Source: Comamonadaceae bacterium (GTDB lineage Bacteria > Pseudomonadota > Gammaproteobacteria > Burkholderiales > Burkholderiaceae_C). Taken from it: 64,000 bases of DNA. The translations under genes were made by a program, and so were the position numbers. The DNA lies in NCBI GenBank assembly GCA_021299875.1, contig JAJTEW010000002.1, positions 1-64,000 of the forward strand, read 5' to 3'. Below, piece by piece: positions 8,677-16,980 of this stretch. The notes beneath the pieces were generated by a model. It worked only from the letters and a program-made list of their open reading frames with translations, made no database searches and was not told where the DNA came from. Positions within the stretch are counted from its first letter, which is position 1; each line of letters opens with the position of its first letter.

Positions 8677-9954
8677 ATGACAATCGCTGTCTTCATTTTT
8701 TCTCTGCTGGGCGCCATGGCCATTGGCATCCCGATTGCGTTTGCGCTGATGGTTTGCGGCGTGGCGCTGATGTGGCATCTGAACATGTTCGATGCCCAGA
8801 TCCTCGCGCAAAACCTGCTCGAAGGCGCCAACAGCTTCCCTTTGCTGGCCGTGCCGTTTTTCATGTTGGCGGGCGAAATCATGAACGCAGGCGGTCTGTC
8901 GCGCCGCATCGTGAACTTTGCCATGGCTTGCGTGGGCCACATCCAAGGCGGCCTGGGTTATGTGACCATCATGGCGGCCGTGATCATGGCCGCCTTGTCC
9001 GGTTCGGCCGTGGCCGATGCGGCGGCGCTGTCGGCCCTGCTGTTGCCGATGATGGTGGCCGCTGGCCATGACCGGGCTCGCTCGGCGGGTTTGATTGCCT
9101 CGGCCAGCATCATCGCTCCGGTGATTCCCCCCAGCATCGGGTTCGTCATCTTTGGCGTGGCGGGCAATGTGTCCATCTCTAAGTTGTTCATGGCCGGCAT
9201 CGTGCCCGGCATCATGCTGGGTGCCGCGCTGTGGGTCACTTGGTGGTGGTTGGCGCGGCGTGAAATGGTCCAGGTGCCACCGCGCAAATCCATGGGCGAG
9301 GTCCTGGTGGCCATGCGCGAGGCCACTTGGGCGCTGGTCATGCCGCTCATCGTGGTGTTTGGCCTCAAGTTCGGCGTGTTCACCCCCACCGAAGCGGCCG
9401 TGGTGGCGGCGGTCTATGCCTTGTTCATCTCCACCGTGGTTTACCGCGAGCTGGGTCTGAAAGACCTCTACCCCTTGTTTGTCAGCTCGGCCAAAACCAG
9501 CGCGGTGGTGATGTTCTTGGTGGCGGCCGCCATGGTCTCGGCCTGGCTCATCACCGTGGCCAACTTGCCCGCGCAGTTGATCGAGATTTTGCAGCCCCTG
9601 CTCGACAGCCCCCGTTTGCTCATGTTCACCATCATGGTGATCATCATTGTGGTGGGCACCGCGCTCGACATGACGCCCACCATCTTGCTGTTGACGCCAG
9701 TGCTCATGCCGGTGGTCAAGGCCGCAGGCATCGACCCGGTTTACTTCGGTGTGCTGTTCATCATCAATTGCGCCATTGGCCTGATCACGCCGCCCGTGGG
9801 CACGGTGCTCAACGCGGTGGCGGGTGTCGGAAAAATCAGCATGGACGAAGTCACCCGAGGGGTGATGCCTTTCATGATTGCCCAGTTCAGCATCCTGTTT
9901 GCCATGGTGCTCTTCCCAGCCTTGGTCATGGTGCCAGCCCGCTGGTTTTATTGA
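8677..9954 (+). CDS. dctM: TRAP transporter large membrane subunit DctM
   Basis: DctM carries out sodium-coupled solute translocation in TRAP systems. The 425-residue protein is hydrophobic throughout with about 11-12 membrane spans and DctM signatures: the early PIAFALM segment, GSAVADAAALSALLLPMM, APVIPPSIGFVIFG (the SIP/PPS loop) and ITPPVGTVLNAVAGV near the C-terminus. It starts 17 nt after dctQ. Gene order Q-M-P and neighbouring dehydrogenase and dehydratase genes suggest a carboxylated cyclic substrate such as quinate or shikimate. Confidence 0.94.
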   Translation: MTIAVFIFSLLGAMAIGIPIAFALMVCGVALMWHLNMFDAQILAQNLLEGANSFPLLAVPFFMLAGEIMNAGGLSRRIVNFAMACVGHIQGGLGYVTIMAAVIMAALSGSAVADAAALSALLLPMMVAAGHDRARSAGLIASASIIAPVIPPSIGFVIFGVAGNVSISKLFMAGIVPGIMLGAALWVTWWWLARREMVQVPPRKSMGEVLVAMREATWALVMPLIVVFGLKFGVFTPTEAAVVAAVYALFISTVVYRELGLKDLYPLFVSSAKTSAVVMFLVAAAMVSAWLITVANLPAQLIEILQPLLDSPRLLMFTIMVIIIVVGTALDMTPTILLLTPVLMPVVKAAGIDPVYFGVLFIINCAIGLITPPVGTVLNAVAGVGKISMDEVTRGVMPFMIAQFSILFAMVLFPALVMVPARWFY

Positions 9955-9960
9955 TTTCTT

Positions 9961-9998
9961 GGGGGTCGTCTGACCGGGTACGCCAGACGACACACCCC
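9961..9998 (+). other. Intercistronic stem-loop between dctM and dctP
   Basis: GTCGTCTG (9965-9972) pairs with CAGACGAC (9984-9991) and flanking G4/C4 tracts can extend the stem. There is no T-tract, so it is more likely an mRNA-stabilising or processing hairpin that allows different amounts of receptor and permease. Confidence 0.5.
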
Positions 9999-10046
9999 AC
10001 ACATGACGAGCGTACGTCCGATTCAATTTTATTTTGGAGACATCTC

Positions 10047-11042
10047 ATGAAACGTGTATTCATCCAGTCCTTGATCGCGACCGTGGCTTTGGCGGCGGTG
10101 GGTGTGGCTTCGGCGCAAGACAAAACCATCAAGTTCGCCAACCAGAATGCGGCGGGTCACCCCATCGTTCAGGGCATGGAAAAGTTCAAGGAAATGGTCG
10201 AGAAAAACTCGGGCGGCAAGATCAAGGTGAACATCTTCCCCGGTGGCGCACTGGGCAGCGACCAGGCCAACGTGTCGGCCCTGCAAGGCGGCACACTCGA
10301 AATGGCGTCCATGAACTCGGGCATCTTTGCCTCGCAAGTGCGTGAATTTTCGGTGTTTGATTTCCCCTTCATGTTCGCCAGCGGCCAAGAAGCCGATGCC
10401 GTGGTGGACGGTGCTTTTGGCAAAAAAATGCACGCCCGACTGGAAGAAAAAGGCTTGGTGGGTCTGGGCTTTTATGAGCTGGGCTTTCGCCACCTGACGA
10501 ATGGCCGCCGCGCCATCAACAAGGTGTCTGAAATCGAAGGCTTGAAACTGCGCGTGATCCCCAACCCGATCAACGTGGACTGGGTCAAGGCGTTGGGTGC
10601 CAACCCCACACCGCTGCCCTTCCCAGAGTTGTACGCGGCACTGGAACAAAAAGCCGTGGACGGCCAGGAAAACCCCGTGGCCACCATCAACGGCGCCAAG
10701 TTGTTTGAAGTGCAAAAGCACCTGACCTTGACCGGTCACCAGTACAACCCCCAGTCGGTGGTGATGAGCAAGAAGTTTTGGGACACCTTGTCGGCCGCTG
10801 AAAAGAAAATCGTGAGCGATGCGGCTGCCGAGTCTTCCAAGTTTCAGCGCACCCAAGCGCGTGCCCAAGAGGCCAGCTTGCTGGAAAACCTGAAGAAAAA
10901 CGGCATGCTCGTGACCAGCTTGCCACCTGCCGAAGTGGCCATCTTGCGCGACAAGATGAAGCCCGTGATCGCCAAGCACGGCGAGGCGATTGCCGCCACC
11001 GTGACCGAGTTGCAGGCCGAGCTGGCCAAGCTGCGCAAGTGA
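10047..11042 (+). CDS. dctP: TRAP transporter periplasmic substrate-binding protein DctP
   Basis: The 331-residue precursor begins with a Sec signal peptide (MKRVFIQSLIATVALAAVGVASAQ) and is a DctP-family receptor: IKFANQNAAGHPIVQGMEKFKEMVEK..GGKIKVNIFPGGALGS, then the substrate-binding Arg segment GLKLRVIPNPI and the NP..LPFPELYAALEQKAVDGQENP signature. It delivers the solute to DctQM. TTTGGAG lies before ATG 10047. The following terminator-like hairpin could keep its level above that of the downstream enzymes. Substrate cannot be read from sequence; context points to a hydroaromatic acid. Confidence 0.94.
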   Translation: MKRVFIQSLIATVALAAVGVASAQDKTIKFANQNAAGHPIVQGMEKFKEMVEKNSGGKIKVNIFPGGALGSDQANVSALQGGTLEMASMNSGIFASQVREFSVFDFPFMFASGQEADAVVDGAFGKKMHARLEEKGLVGLGFYELGFRHLTNGRRAINKVSEIEGLKLRVIPNPINVDWVKALGANPTPLPFPELYAALEQKAVDGQENPVATINGAKLFEVQKHLTLTGHQYNPQSVVMSKKFWDTLSAAEKKIVSDAAAESSKFQRTQARAQEASLLENLKKNGMLVTSLPPAEVAILRDKMKPVIAKHGEAIAATVTELQAELAKLRK

Positions 11043-11050
11043 TGGCGCAG

Positions 11051-11086
11051 GCCATGGCCCCGCGCAAGCAGGCCATGGCTTTTTTC
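11051..11086 (+). terminator. Terminator/attenuator after dctP
   Basis: GCCATGGCC at 11051-11059 pairs with GGCCATGGC at 11071-11079, followed by six T residues. The dehydrogenase gene begins 39 nt later in the same direction, so partial read-through is likely. Confidence 0.7.
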
Positions 11087-11124
11087 TCTGAACGGCATTC
11101 GCCCACCTGGCTCCACCCCGCACC

Positions 11125-11958
11125 ATGATCAACGGCAACACCGAACTCATCGCCCACATTGGCTACCCCACGCACACCTTCAAGTCGCCGATGATTTACA
11201 ACCCGTACTTCAACGAAGCGGGCATCAACGCGGTGGTGGTGCCCATGGCTTGCAAGCCAGAGAACTACGGCGCACTCTTGAAGTCGTTGTTCGTGCTGGA
11301 GAACATCCGGGGCGCGCTGATCACCATGCCGCACAAGGTCAGCACCGTGGGGTTGATCGATGAAGTCACCGCCACCGTGCGCGTGGCGGGGGCTTGCAAC
11401 GCGGTCAAGCGCCTGGCCGATGGCCGCTTGGTGGGCGACATGTTTGACGGTGCAGGCTTTGTGCGCGGCGTGCAGCGCAAGGGCTTTGACCTGAGCGCCA
11501 AACGCGCCCTGGTGGTGGGCACGGGCGGTGTGGGCTCTGCCATTGCGGCATCGCTTGCGCATGCAGGCATGGCGGCCATCAGTTTGTTTGACGTCAACAG
11601 CGCTTGCAGCCAAGCTCTGGCCCAGCGACTCCAAGACCACTACCCCCATATGGAGGTTCGAACCGGATCGAACGATCCAGCGGGGCACGATCTGGTCGTC
11701 AACGCCACGCCTCTGGGCATGAACGAAGGCGATCCGCTGCCCCTCGATGTCTCGCGGCTGTCGCCCGACACCTTTGTGGGCGAGGTGGTGATGAAGGCCG
11801 AAACCACCGCATTTTTGGCGGCTGCCCAAGCACGCGGTTGCCGCACGCAGGTGGGCACCGACATGCTGTACGAGCAAATCCCGGCCTATCTGGAGTTTTT
11901 TGGCCTGCCCACGACCACGGCCGAAGTGCTGCGCCGTGTGGCGAAGTTGAGTTACTGA
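11125..11958 (+). CDS. Shikimate/quinate 5-dehydrogenase family protein (AroE/YdiB-like)
   Basis: The 277-residue NAD(P)-dependent enzyme has the AroE architecture: N-terminal substrate domain with HIGYPTHTFKSPMIYNPYFN (KSP in place of the usual SKSP), MPHKVS with the catalytic Lys, and GACNAV; then a Rossmann domain with VVGTGGVGSA (about 132) and NATPLGM (about 192). Such enzymes oxidise shikimate to 3-dehydroshikimate or quinate to 3-dehydroquinate when catabolic. Placement between a TRAP transporter and dehydratase-like genes argues for a catabolic rather than biosynthetic role. It probably belongs to the same operon as the next two genes. Confidence 0.88.
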   Translation: MINGNTELIAHIGYPTHTFKSPMIYNPYFNEAGINAVVVPMACKPENYGALLKSLFVLENIRGALITMPHKVSTVGLIDEVTATVRVAGACNAVKRLADGRLVGDMFDGAGFVRGVQRKGFDLSAKRALVVGTGGVGSAIAASLAHAGMAAISLFDVNSACSQALAQRLQDHYPHMEVRTGSNDPAGHDLVVNATPLGMNEGDPLPLDVSRLSPDTFVGEVVMKAETTAFLAAAQARGCRTQVGTDMLYEQIPAYLEFFGLPTTTAEVLRRVAKLSY

Positions 11959-12065
11959 ACCTCTTTTTGCAGGCGCCCAGCCCTGTGGCCGATGGGTGTG
12001 GCACACACCCAAAAAAACCATCGCCCACGGGTTGTGCTCCTACAAATTGCAACTGGAACAACGAG

Positions 12066-12941
12066 ATGAGCTTGAACAAAGTGGACCGCGAAGCGGTGCC
12101 GGTCATGCCCAACCGCTTGGGCATCGCGGGCATTGAATTCATCGAATACGCCACCAGCCGCCCGCAGGCGCTGGGCCAGGTGCTCGAAAACATGGGCTTT
12201 CGCCCGGTGGCCCGCCACCGATCGCGCGAGGTCACGCTGTACCGCCAGGGCAGCATGAACCTGGTGGTCAATGCCAGCCCCGACGATGCCCGCGTGAGCA
12301 GCACAGTGGACGGTCAGCCGGTCATCTCGGCTGTGGCTTTCCGCGTGCAAGATGCCTTGAAGGCGCACACCCGATGCCTTGACCTGGGCGCTTGGACCGT
12401 GGACAGCCACGCGCAGGCCATGGAACTGCACATCCCTGCCATCCACGGGCCGGGCGGCAGCCGCTTTTACTTTGTAGACCGCTGGCCAGAGTTCTCGATC
12501 TACGACATCGACTTCAAGCCCATCCCCATGGTGGACCCGAACCCGCCTGCGCTGGCGGGGATGCGCTACTTTGGCGTGGTGCAGTACATCGGTACCGCCC
12601 GAAGCGCCGACTGGCTGACCTATTACGAACACATGTTCGACTTCAGCAGCATGCCCGACCAAGAGCGCTTTGGCATCTTGCCCAAGGGCAAGCTGATGAA
12701 AAGCCCCTGCGGCAGCTTCTTGTGGCAACTGGTGGAGCCCGAGCCTTGGATGGACGCCGACGACAGCCCCGAATCCCTGCAGCGCATTGGCTTGGGCGTG
12801 CCCGATGTGGGGCAGGCTGTGGTCGCGCTCAAGGCGCGTGGTGTGGAGTTTGTCGAGTCCACCCTGTTGCACCCCGAAGACCGGGGTGCGCTCACCCGTG
12901 CCACGCTGGGCTCGGTGGCCTTTGAACTCGTCCACCAGTGA
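12066..12941 (+). CDS. HPPD-like VOC-fold protein (stand-alone QuiC C-terminal domain homologue)
   Basis: The 291-residue protein resembles 4-hydroxyphenylpyruvate dioxygenase: two vicinal-oxygen-chelate repeats (about 14-140 and 155-290). The N-terminal repeat has GIEFIEYATSRPQALGQVLENMGFRPVARHRS; the second has MRYFGVVQYIG.ARSADWLTYYEHMFDF and ends FELVHQ, where the E...H pattern offers metal ligands. In bifunctional QuiC 3-dehydroshikimate dehydratases such a domain is fused behind a TIM-barrel dehydratase; here it is a separate gene immediately upstream of one. True HPPD is longer. ATG 12066 follows the dehydrogenase by 107 nt. Confidence 0.8.
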   Translation: MSLNKVDREAVPVMPNRLGIAGIEFIEYATSRPQALGQVLENMGFRPVARHRSREVTLYRQGSMNLVVNASPDDARVSSTVDGQPVISAVAFRVQDALKAHTRCLDLGAWTVDSHAQAMELHIPAIHGPGGSRFYFVDRWPEFSIYDIDFKPIPMVDPNPPALAGMRYFGVVQYIGTARSADWLTYYEHMFDFSSMPDQERFGILPKGKLMKSPCGSFLWQLVEPEPWMDADDSPESLQRIGLGVPDVGQAVVALKARGVEFVESTLLHPEDRGALTRATLGSVAFELVHQ

Positions 12942-12949
12942 GGCCGCGC

Positions 12950-13831
12950 ATGAACTTGCTGGATGGCTACGGCATGGACACCATCACCATGGCCGGCACG
13001 CTTGAAGCCAAGCTGGCCGCCATGAAGGCGGTCGGGTTTTCGCAGGTGATGCTGATGGCGCGCGACCTGGTCACCCACCCCGGGGGCGTGAAGGCTGCGG
13101 TGGAGGCTGTGCGCCAAAGCGGCATGCGGCCCACAGGCTTTCAGGTGTTGCGTGATTTTGAAGGCCTGTCAGGACACCTGCACAGCTACAAGCTGGACAT
13201 CGCCCAATCGATGCTCGAGATGTGCGCCGCCACCGGCAGCCAAGTTTTGCTGGTGTGCTCGTCCACTTCGCGCCACGCCACACAAGACCTCGACGCCATC
13301 GCCGCCGACCTGAAAAAACTCGCCATGTTGGCGGTGCCACTGGGCATCCAGATCGCCTACGAAGCCTTGTCCTGGGGCCGTACGGTCAACGAGTTCACCA
13401 CCAGCTGGGACGTGGTGTGTCGCGCCGACTGCCCCAATCTGGGGATTGGCATCGACGCCTTCCACATCTTCGCGGCCAAAACCTGCTTGGATGCCATCGA
13501 AGCGCTGGACCCGTCCAAGATCTTTTTGGTGCAACTGTCGGACTTCATGTGGCAAGAAACGCCGACTTTTGAAGAACGCATGACCACGGCGCGCACCTTT
13601 CGTGTGTTCCCGGGTGAGGGTGTGCACAGCGAGCAGCTGGCCGATCTGGTGCTGCGCCTGGACCGCATCGGTTATCGGGGCGATTACAGCTTTGAAGTGT
13701 TCAACGACGACTACCAGCAACTGCCGCTGGACACGGTGGCCGAGCGCGCTCGCCAAAGTGCCGTTTGGCTGCACCAGGATGTCTTGCACAAAGCCGCGCC
13801 CTTGCCGCCGTGGGCGTTGGGCAGGGCGTAG
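12950..13831 (+). CDS. Sugar-phosphate isomerase/epimerase-type TIM barrel, likely 3-dehydroshikimate dehydratase
   Basis: The 293-residue protein belongs to the AP-endonuclease-2/xylose-isomerase-like TIM barrels and resembles the N-terminal half of QuiC/AsbF dehydratases. Visible metal and active-site-like positions are YEALSWG (about 141, Glu), GIGIDAFHIF (about 166, Asp/His), LVQLSDF (about 187, Asp) and the late SFEVFNDDY (about 250, Glu). These enzymes turn 3-dehydroshikimate into protocatechuate. The ATG at 12950 follows the HPPD-like stop by 8 nt; GTG 12938 is an overlapping alternative. Together with the dehydrogenase and transporters it suggests a hydroaromatic catabolic operon. Confidence 0.8.
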   Translation: MNLLDGYGMDTITMAGTLEAKLAAMKAVGFSQVMLMARDLVTHPGGVKAAVEAVRQSGMRPTGFQVLRDFEGLSGHLHSYKLDIAQSMLEMCAATGSQVLLVCSSTSRHATQDLDAIAADLKKLAMLAVPLGIQIAYEALSWGRTVNEFTTSWDVVCRADCPNLGIGIDAFHIFAAKTCLDAIEALDPSKIFLVQLSDFMWQETPTFEERMTTARTFRVFPGEGVHSEQLADLVLRLDRIGYRGDYSFEVFNDDYQQLPLDTVAERARQSAVWLHQDVLHKAAPLPPWALGRA

Positions 13832-13914
13832 TTTGAGCCAGTAAGATGGTTGTCGTGCAGGGCCTAAAGCCCGCGCGCTTGTTTTTTTCCATTCATACAA
13901 CCAGGAGACTTTTC

Positions 13915-14904
13915 ATGAACCTTTCTCGTCGGTGCTTAACGTTGGCATCCCTTGTTTTGGCCAGCGGTGTGGCATCTGCCCAAGCCTTCCCGGACCGCGA
14001 GTTGTCGGGTGTGATCATGTGGGGTGCCGGTGGCGCCACCGATGTGGTGGCCCGTGCCGTGGCCCCCTTTGCCGAAGAAGCGCTGGGCAAAAAAATCATC
14101 ATGCAAAACAGGTCCGGCGGTGCAGGGGCCATCTCGACCAATTTTGTGAACCAGCAGCCGTCGGACGGCTACACCTTGCTGTTGGGGGCAGAAAACCCAC
14201 AGTTGCATGGCGTGTTGGGTTTGGGTGAGCTGGACTATTCCAAGTTCTACCCCGTGAACATTCTGGGCCGTGGCATCGTGGTCATCGTGGCCAACAAGGA
14301 CAAGTCTTGGAAGTCCTTCAAGGACGTGCTGGCCGACGCCCAAGCCAACCCCGGTAAAGTCAAGATGGGCTCGACCGGCCCCGGCGGACTGCCGCACAGC
14401 GTGGGCTCCATGATTGGCACCCTCACCAAGATGCCCGTCACCGCCGTGCCCTTTGATGGCGAAGGCCCAGGCCTGACGGCTTTGCAAGGCGGGCATGTGG
14501 ACTTCATGCCGGTGGGCTTGGGCGCTGCGTCTGAGCACATCAAGGCGGGCCGCGTGAAGGCCTTGGCGGTGCTGAGCGACAGGCCTTACGAGGGTATTCC
14601 GGCCCTGACCGCTGATCTGCCAGGCATCGCCAAATATCTGCCTTGGGGTCCGTTTTATGGCGTGTTCGTCAAGCGCGATGTGCCCGATGCCGTCAAGGCC
14701 AGACTGACCGCCTCCTTCAAAACCGCGGCCAGCAACCCCCAGTTCGTCAAACTGATGACCGACCGTGGCAACGTCATGATGAACGTCTCGGGCAGCGAGG
14801 CCGATGCCTTCTTGAAAAAGTGGCAATCGGTCACCGCCTGGACGCTGCAAGAGGCGGGTGTGGCCAAGAAGTCGCCCGCCGATCTGGGCATTGCCAAGCC
14901 CTGA
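13915..14904 (+). CDS. tctC: Tripartite tricarboxylate transporter receptor, Bug/TctC family
   Basis: The 329-residue periplasmic receptor has a Sec signal peptide (about 1-24, ending ASAQA) and the Bug fold: FPDRELSGVIMWGAGGATDVVARAVAPF, then NRSGGAGAISTNFV and DGYTLLLG, the usual two ligand-gripping loops. It probably captures an aromatic or carboxylic acid for TctAB, encoded right after it. CCAGGAG precedes ATG 13915. It follows the dehydratase gene by 83 nt and may be co-expressed with the catabolic genes. Confidence 0.93.
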   Translation: MNLSRRCLTLASLVLASGVASAQAFPDRELSGVIMWGAGGATDVVARAVAPFAEEALGKKIIMQNRSGGAGAISTNFVNQQPSDGYTLLLGAENPQLHGVLGLGELDYSKFYPVNILGRGIVVIVANKDKSWKSFKDVLADAQANPGKVKMGSTGPGGLPHSVGSMIGTLTKMPVTAVPFDGEGPGLTALQGGHVDFMPVGLGAASEHIKAGRVKALAVLSDRPYEGIPALTADLPGIAKYLPWGPFYGVFVKRDVPDAVKARLTASFKTAASNPQFVKLMTDRGNVMMNVSGSEADAFLKKWQSVTAWTLQEAGVAKKSPADLGIAKP

Positions 14905-14928
14905 TGCCAGCTTGCAACGGAGTTGACC

Positions 14929-15429
14929 ATGCCTGAGAAAAAATCACGTCTGCCCGGTGAGTTGACGTTCACCCTGCTGCTGCTGCTGGGCAGTTTGTTT
15001 TTGTTTCAACAGGCCTATGGCATCTCCGGTTTTGAATCCATCACCTCGGCCGGCGTTTTTCCCATGTTGTCGGCCTTGGTGATGGTGATCACGGCCCTGG
15101 TGGCCATGTCAGGTGTCGCCCGCTACCCGCAGGTCGCACCCGATGAGGGCGAAAGCAGTTCAGGCCATTTCATCCGGCGCATCACCCCGCCGGTATGGGC
15201 CCTGTTCACCACAGCGGTGGTGCTCTTCATGTTGCTCTTGTCCAAACTGGGCTTCGTGCTGTCGGCCTATTTGTTTTTGGTGTTGTCCATGCGGTTGCTG
15301 GGCAGCTCGCGCTGGCTCTTCAACGCCCTGCTGAGCGCGGTGTCGTTGGCCGTGGTGTACCTGATTTTTCAGACGGTGTTTTCTGTCATCTTGCCCAAAG
15401 GCACCTGGTTGACGGGGTTGTGGACATGA
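14929..15429 (+). CDS. tctB: Tripartite tricarboxylate transporter small membrane subunit TctB
   Basis: This 166-residue protein has four hydrophobic segments (about 10-30, 40-60, 88-108, 115-160) in the TctB pattern, with the soluble loop at about 65-85. It pairs with TctA in the inner membrane. ATG 14929 lies 24 nt after tctC, and the stop overlaps the tctA start (ATGA), so the three genes form an operon. Sequence conservation in TctB is low; assignment leans on size, topology and position. Confidence 0.88.
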   Translation: MPEKKSRLPGELTFTLLLLLGSLFLFQQAYGISGFESITSAGVFPMLSALVMVITALVAMSGVARYPQVAPDEGESSSGHFIRRITPPVWALFTTAVVLFMLLLSKLGFVLSAYLFLVLSMRLLGSSRWLFNALLSAVSLAVVYLIFQTVFSVILPKGTWLTGLWT

Positions 15430-16919
15430 TGCAGTCGCTTGAATTTTTCTTGATCTCGTGGACCAGCCCCTATCTGGTTTTCTTGATCGCGGCGGGCACC
15501 TTTGCCGGCATTTACATTGGCGCCATTCCCGGTCTTTCCGTGACCATGGCGGTGTCCATCTTGATTTCATTCACCTTCAAATGGCCGGTCAACGAGGCCT
15601 TGGCCTTGATCTCAGGCATTTTTCTGGGGGGCGTTTATGGGGGTTCGCGCAGCGCCATCTTGCTCAATATCCCGGGCGCACCTGCCGCGGTCGCCACAAC
15701 GCTGGATGGCTACCCCATGGCCAAGCGGGGTGAGGCGGGTGCAGCCATTGGCTTGACCACGGTGATGTCGGTCATTGGCGGTTTTGTGGGCATTGCCGCA
15801 CTGGCGGTCGCGGCACCTGCTTTGTCTGATTTTGCGTTGATGTTTGCCCCGCGCGACTACCTGATGCTGGCCATTTGGGGCATTTTGCTGGTGGGCGCTT
15901 TGTCGGGTGGCTCATTGGCCAAGGGCATCTTTGCCGGCGCATTGGGTGTGCTGATTGGCATGGTCGGCCTGGACCCGATGACCGCCGAGCCGCGCATGAC
16001 TTTTGGCAGCATGCCATTGACTGCGGGTATTTCTTATGTGGCCGCCATGATCGGTTTTTTTGGTGTGGCCGAGGTGCTGGTTCAACTGCATGAACTCAAG
16101 CTCAAAGCGGTCAAGCAAAACGTCAGCAAGATCATTCCTTCGTGGGGCCTGATTCGCAAATACTTGCCTTTGTCACTGCGCACCTCGGGCATTGGCGTGG
16201 TGGTGGGTGCTTTGCCTGGCGCAGGTGGTGACATTGCTGCCTTGATGGCCTATGACCATGCCAAGCGCACCGTCAAAAACCCCTCATATCCGTTTGGTGA
16301 AGGCGCTCACGAGGGGCTGGTGGCCCCTGAATCGGCCAACAACGCGGCCGTGGGTGGCGCCTACATTCCGATGATGACGCTGGGCATTCCAGGCGATGCC
16401 GTGACGGCGGTGATCATTGGCGCGCTCTACATTCATGGCCTGAAACCAGGGCCGATGCTGATGATCGAAACGCCGCATCTGTTTTGGTTCATCGTGGGCA
16501 CGTTGGTGTTGGCCAATTTCTTCTTGCTCTTTTTTGGCCTGACCGGCATCAAGTTGTTTGCCAAACTGGTGGAAACTCCCAAACCCATTTTGCTGCCGAT
16601 GATTTTGGTGTTGTCGGCAGTGGGCGCTTACGCCATCAACAACAACCCGGTCGATGTCTATTGGATGTTGGGATTCGGTATCTTGGGTTACTTCCTCAAG
16701 ATGTACGGCTACCAGGTGGGGCCGATCATCCTGGGGATGATCTTGGGCCCCTTGATGGACCGCAGCTACCGTCAGGCCATGATTTCGGCCGAAGGCCAAG
16801 TGGGGCAATTTGTGGGTGAGTTTTTCACATCCCCATTGTCATCGGTCATCTTGTTGGCCTTGACGCTGACCGTCTTGAGTCAAACCTCTTTGTGGAAACG
16901 CCTGATGCGGCGTCCGTGA
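15426..16919 (+). CDS. tctA: Tripartite tricarboxylate transporter large membrane subunit TctA
   Basis: The 497-residue permease has the TctA hallmarks: GAIPGLSVTMAVSILISFTF (about 32), GGVYGGSRSAILLNIPGAPA (about 70), the mirrored GALPGAGGDIAALMAYDHAKR (about 262) and ESANNAAVGGAYIPMMTLGIPGD (about 300), with roughly 12 membrane spans. It moves the solute delivered by TctC, driven by the ion gradient. Start is ATG 15426 overlapping tctB by 4 nt; ATG 15429 is equivalent. A hairpin between this gene and the convergent Bug gene may end both transcripts. Confidence 0.96.
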   Translation: MMQSLEFFLISWTSPYLVFLIAAGTFAGIYIGAIPGLSVTMAVSILISFTFKWPVNEALALISGIFLGGVYGGSRSAILLNIPGAPAAVATTLDGYPMAKRGEAGAAIGLTTVMSVIGGFVGIAALAVAAPALSDFALMFAPRDYLMLAIWGILLVGALSGGSLAKGIFAGALGVLIGMVGLDPMTAEPRMTFGSMPLTAGISYVAAMIGFFGVAEVLVQLHELKLKAVKQNVSKIIPSWGLIRKYLPLSLRTSGIGVVVGALPGAGGDIAALMAYDHAKRTVKNPSYPFGEGAHEGLVAPESANNAAVGGAYIPMMTLGIPGDAVTAVIIGALYIHGLKPGPMLMIETPHLFWFIVGTLVLANFFLLFFGLTGIKLFAKLVETPKPILLPMILVLSAVGAYAINNNPVDVYWMLGFGILGYFLKMYGYQVGPIILGMILGPLMDRSYRQAMISAEGQVGQFVGEFFTSPLSSVILLALTLTVLSQTSLWKRLMRRP

Positions 16920-16926
16920 AGGTGAG

Positions 16927-16957
16927 CCTTCGGTCAGCACATGCATGACCGAGGCCC
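16927..16957. terminator. Possible bidirectional terminator between tctA and the convergent Bug gene
   Basis: An imperfect stem (CCTTCGGTCA with TGACCGAGG, one G-U pair) around a 9-nt loop sits in the 61-nt gap between two converging genes. There is a pyrimidine-rich stretch ending CTTTTC on the plus side but no strong T-tract. Confidence 0.45.
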
Positions 16958-16980
16958 TCCTCTTTTCAATCCGCAACAGA

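Noticed and set aside
8584..10026. A 480-codon open frame antisense to dctM
   Set aside because: Extreme His/Gly/Arg content and no domain; it is a shadow of the hydrophobic dctM codons.
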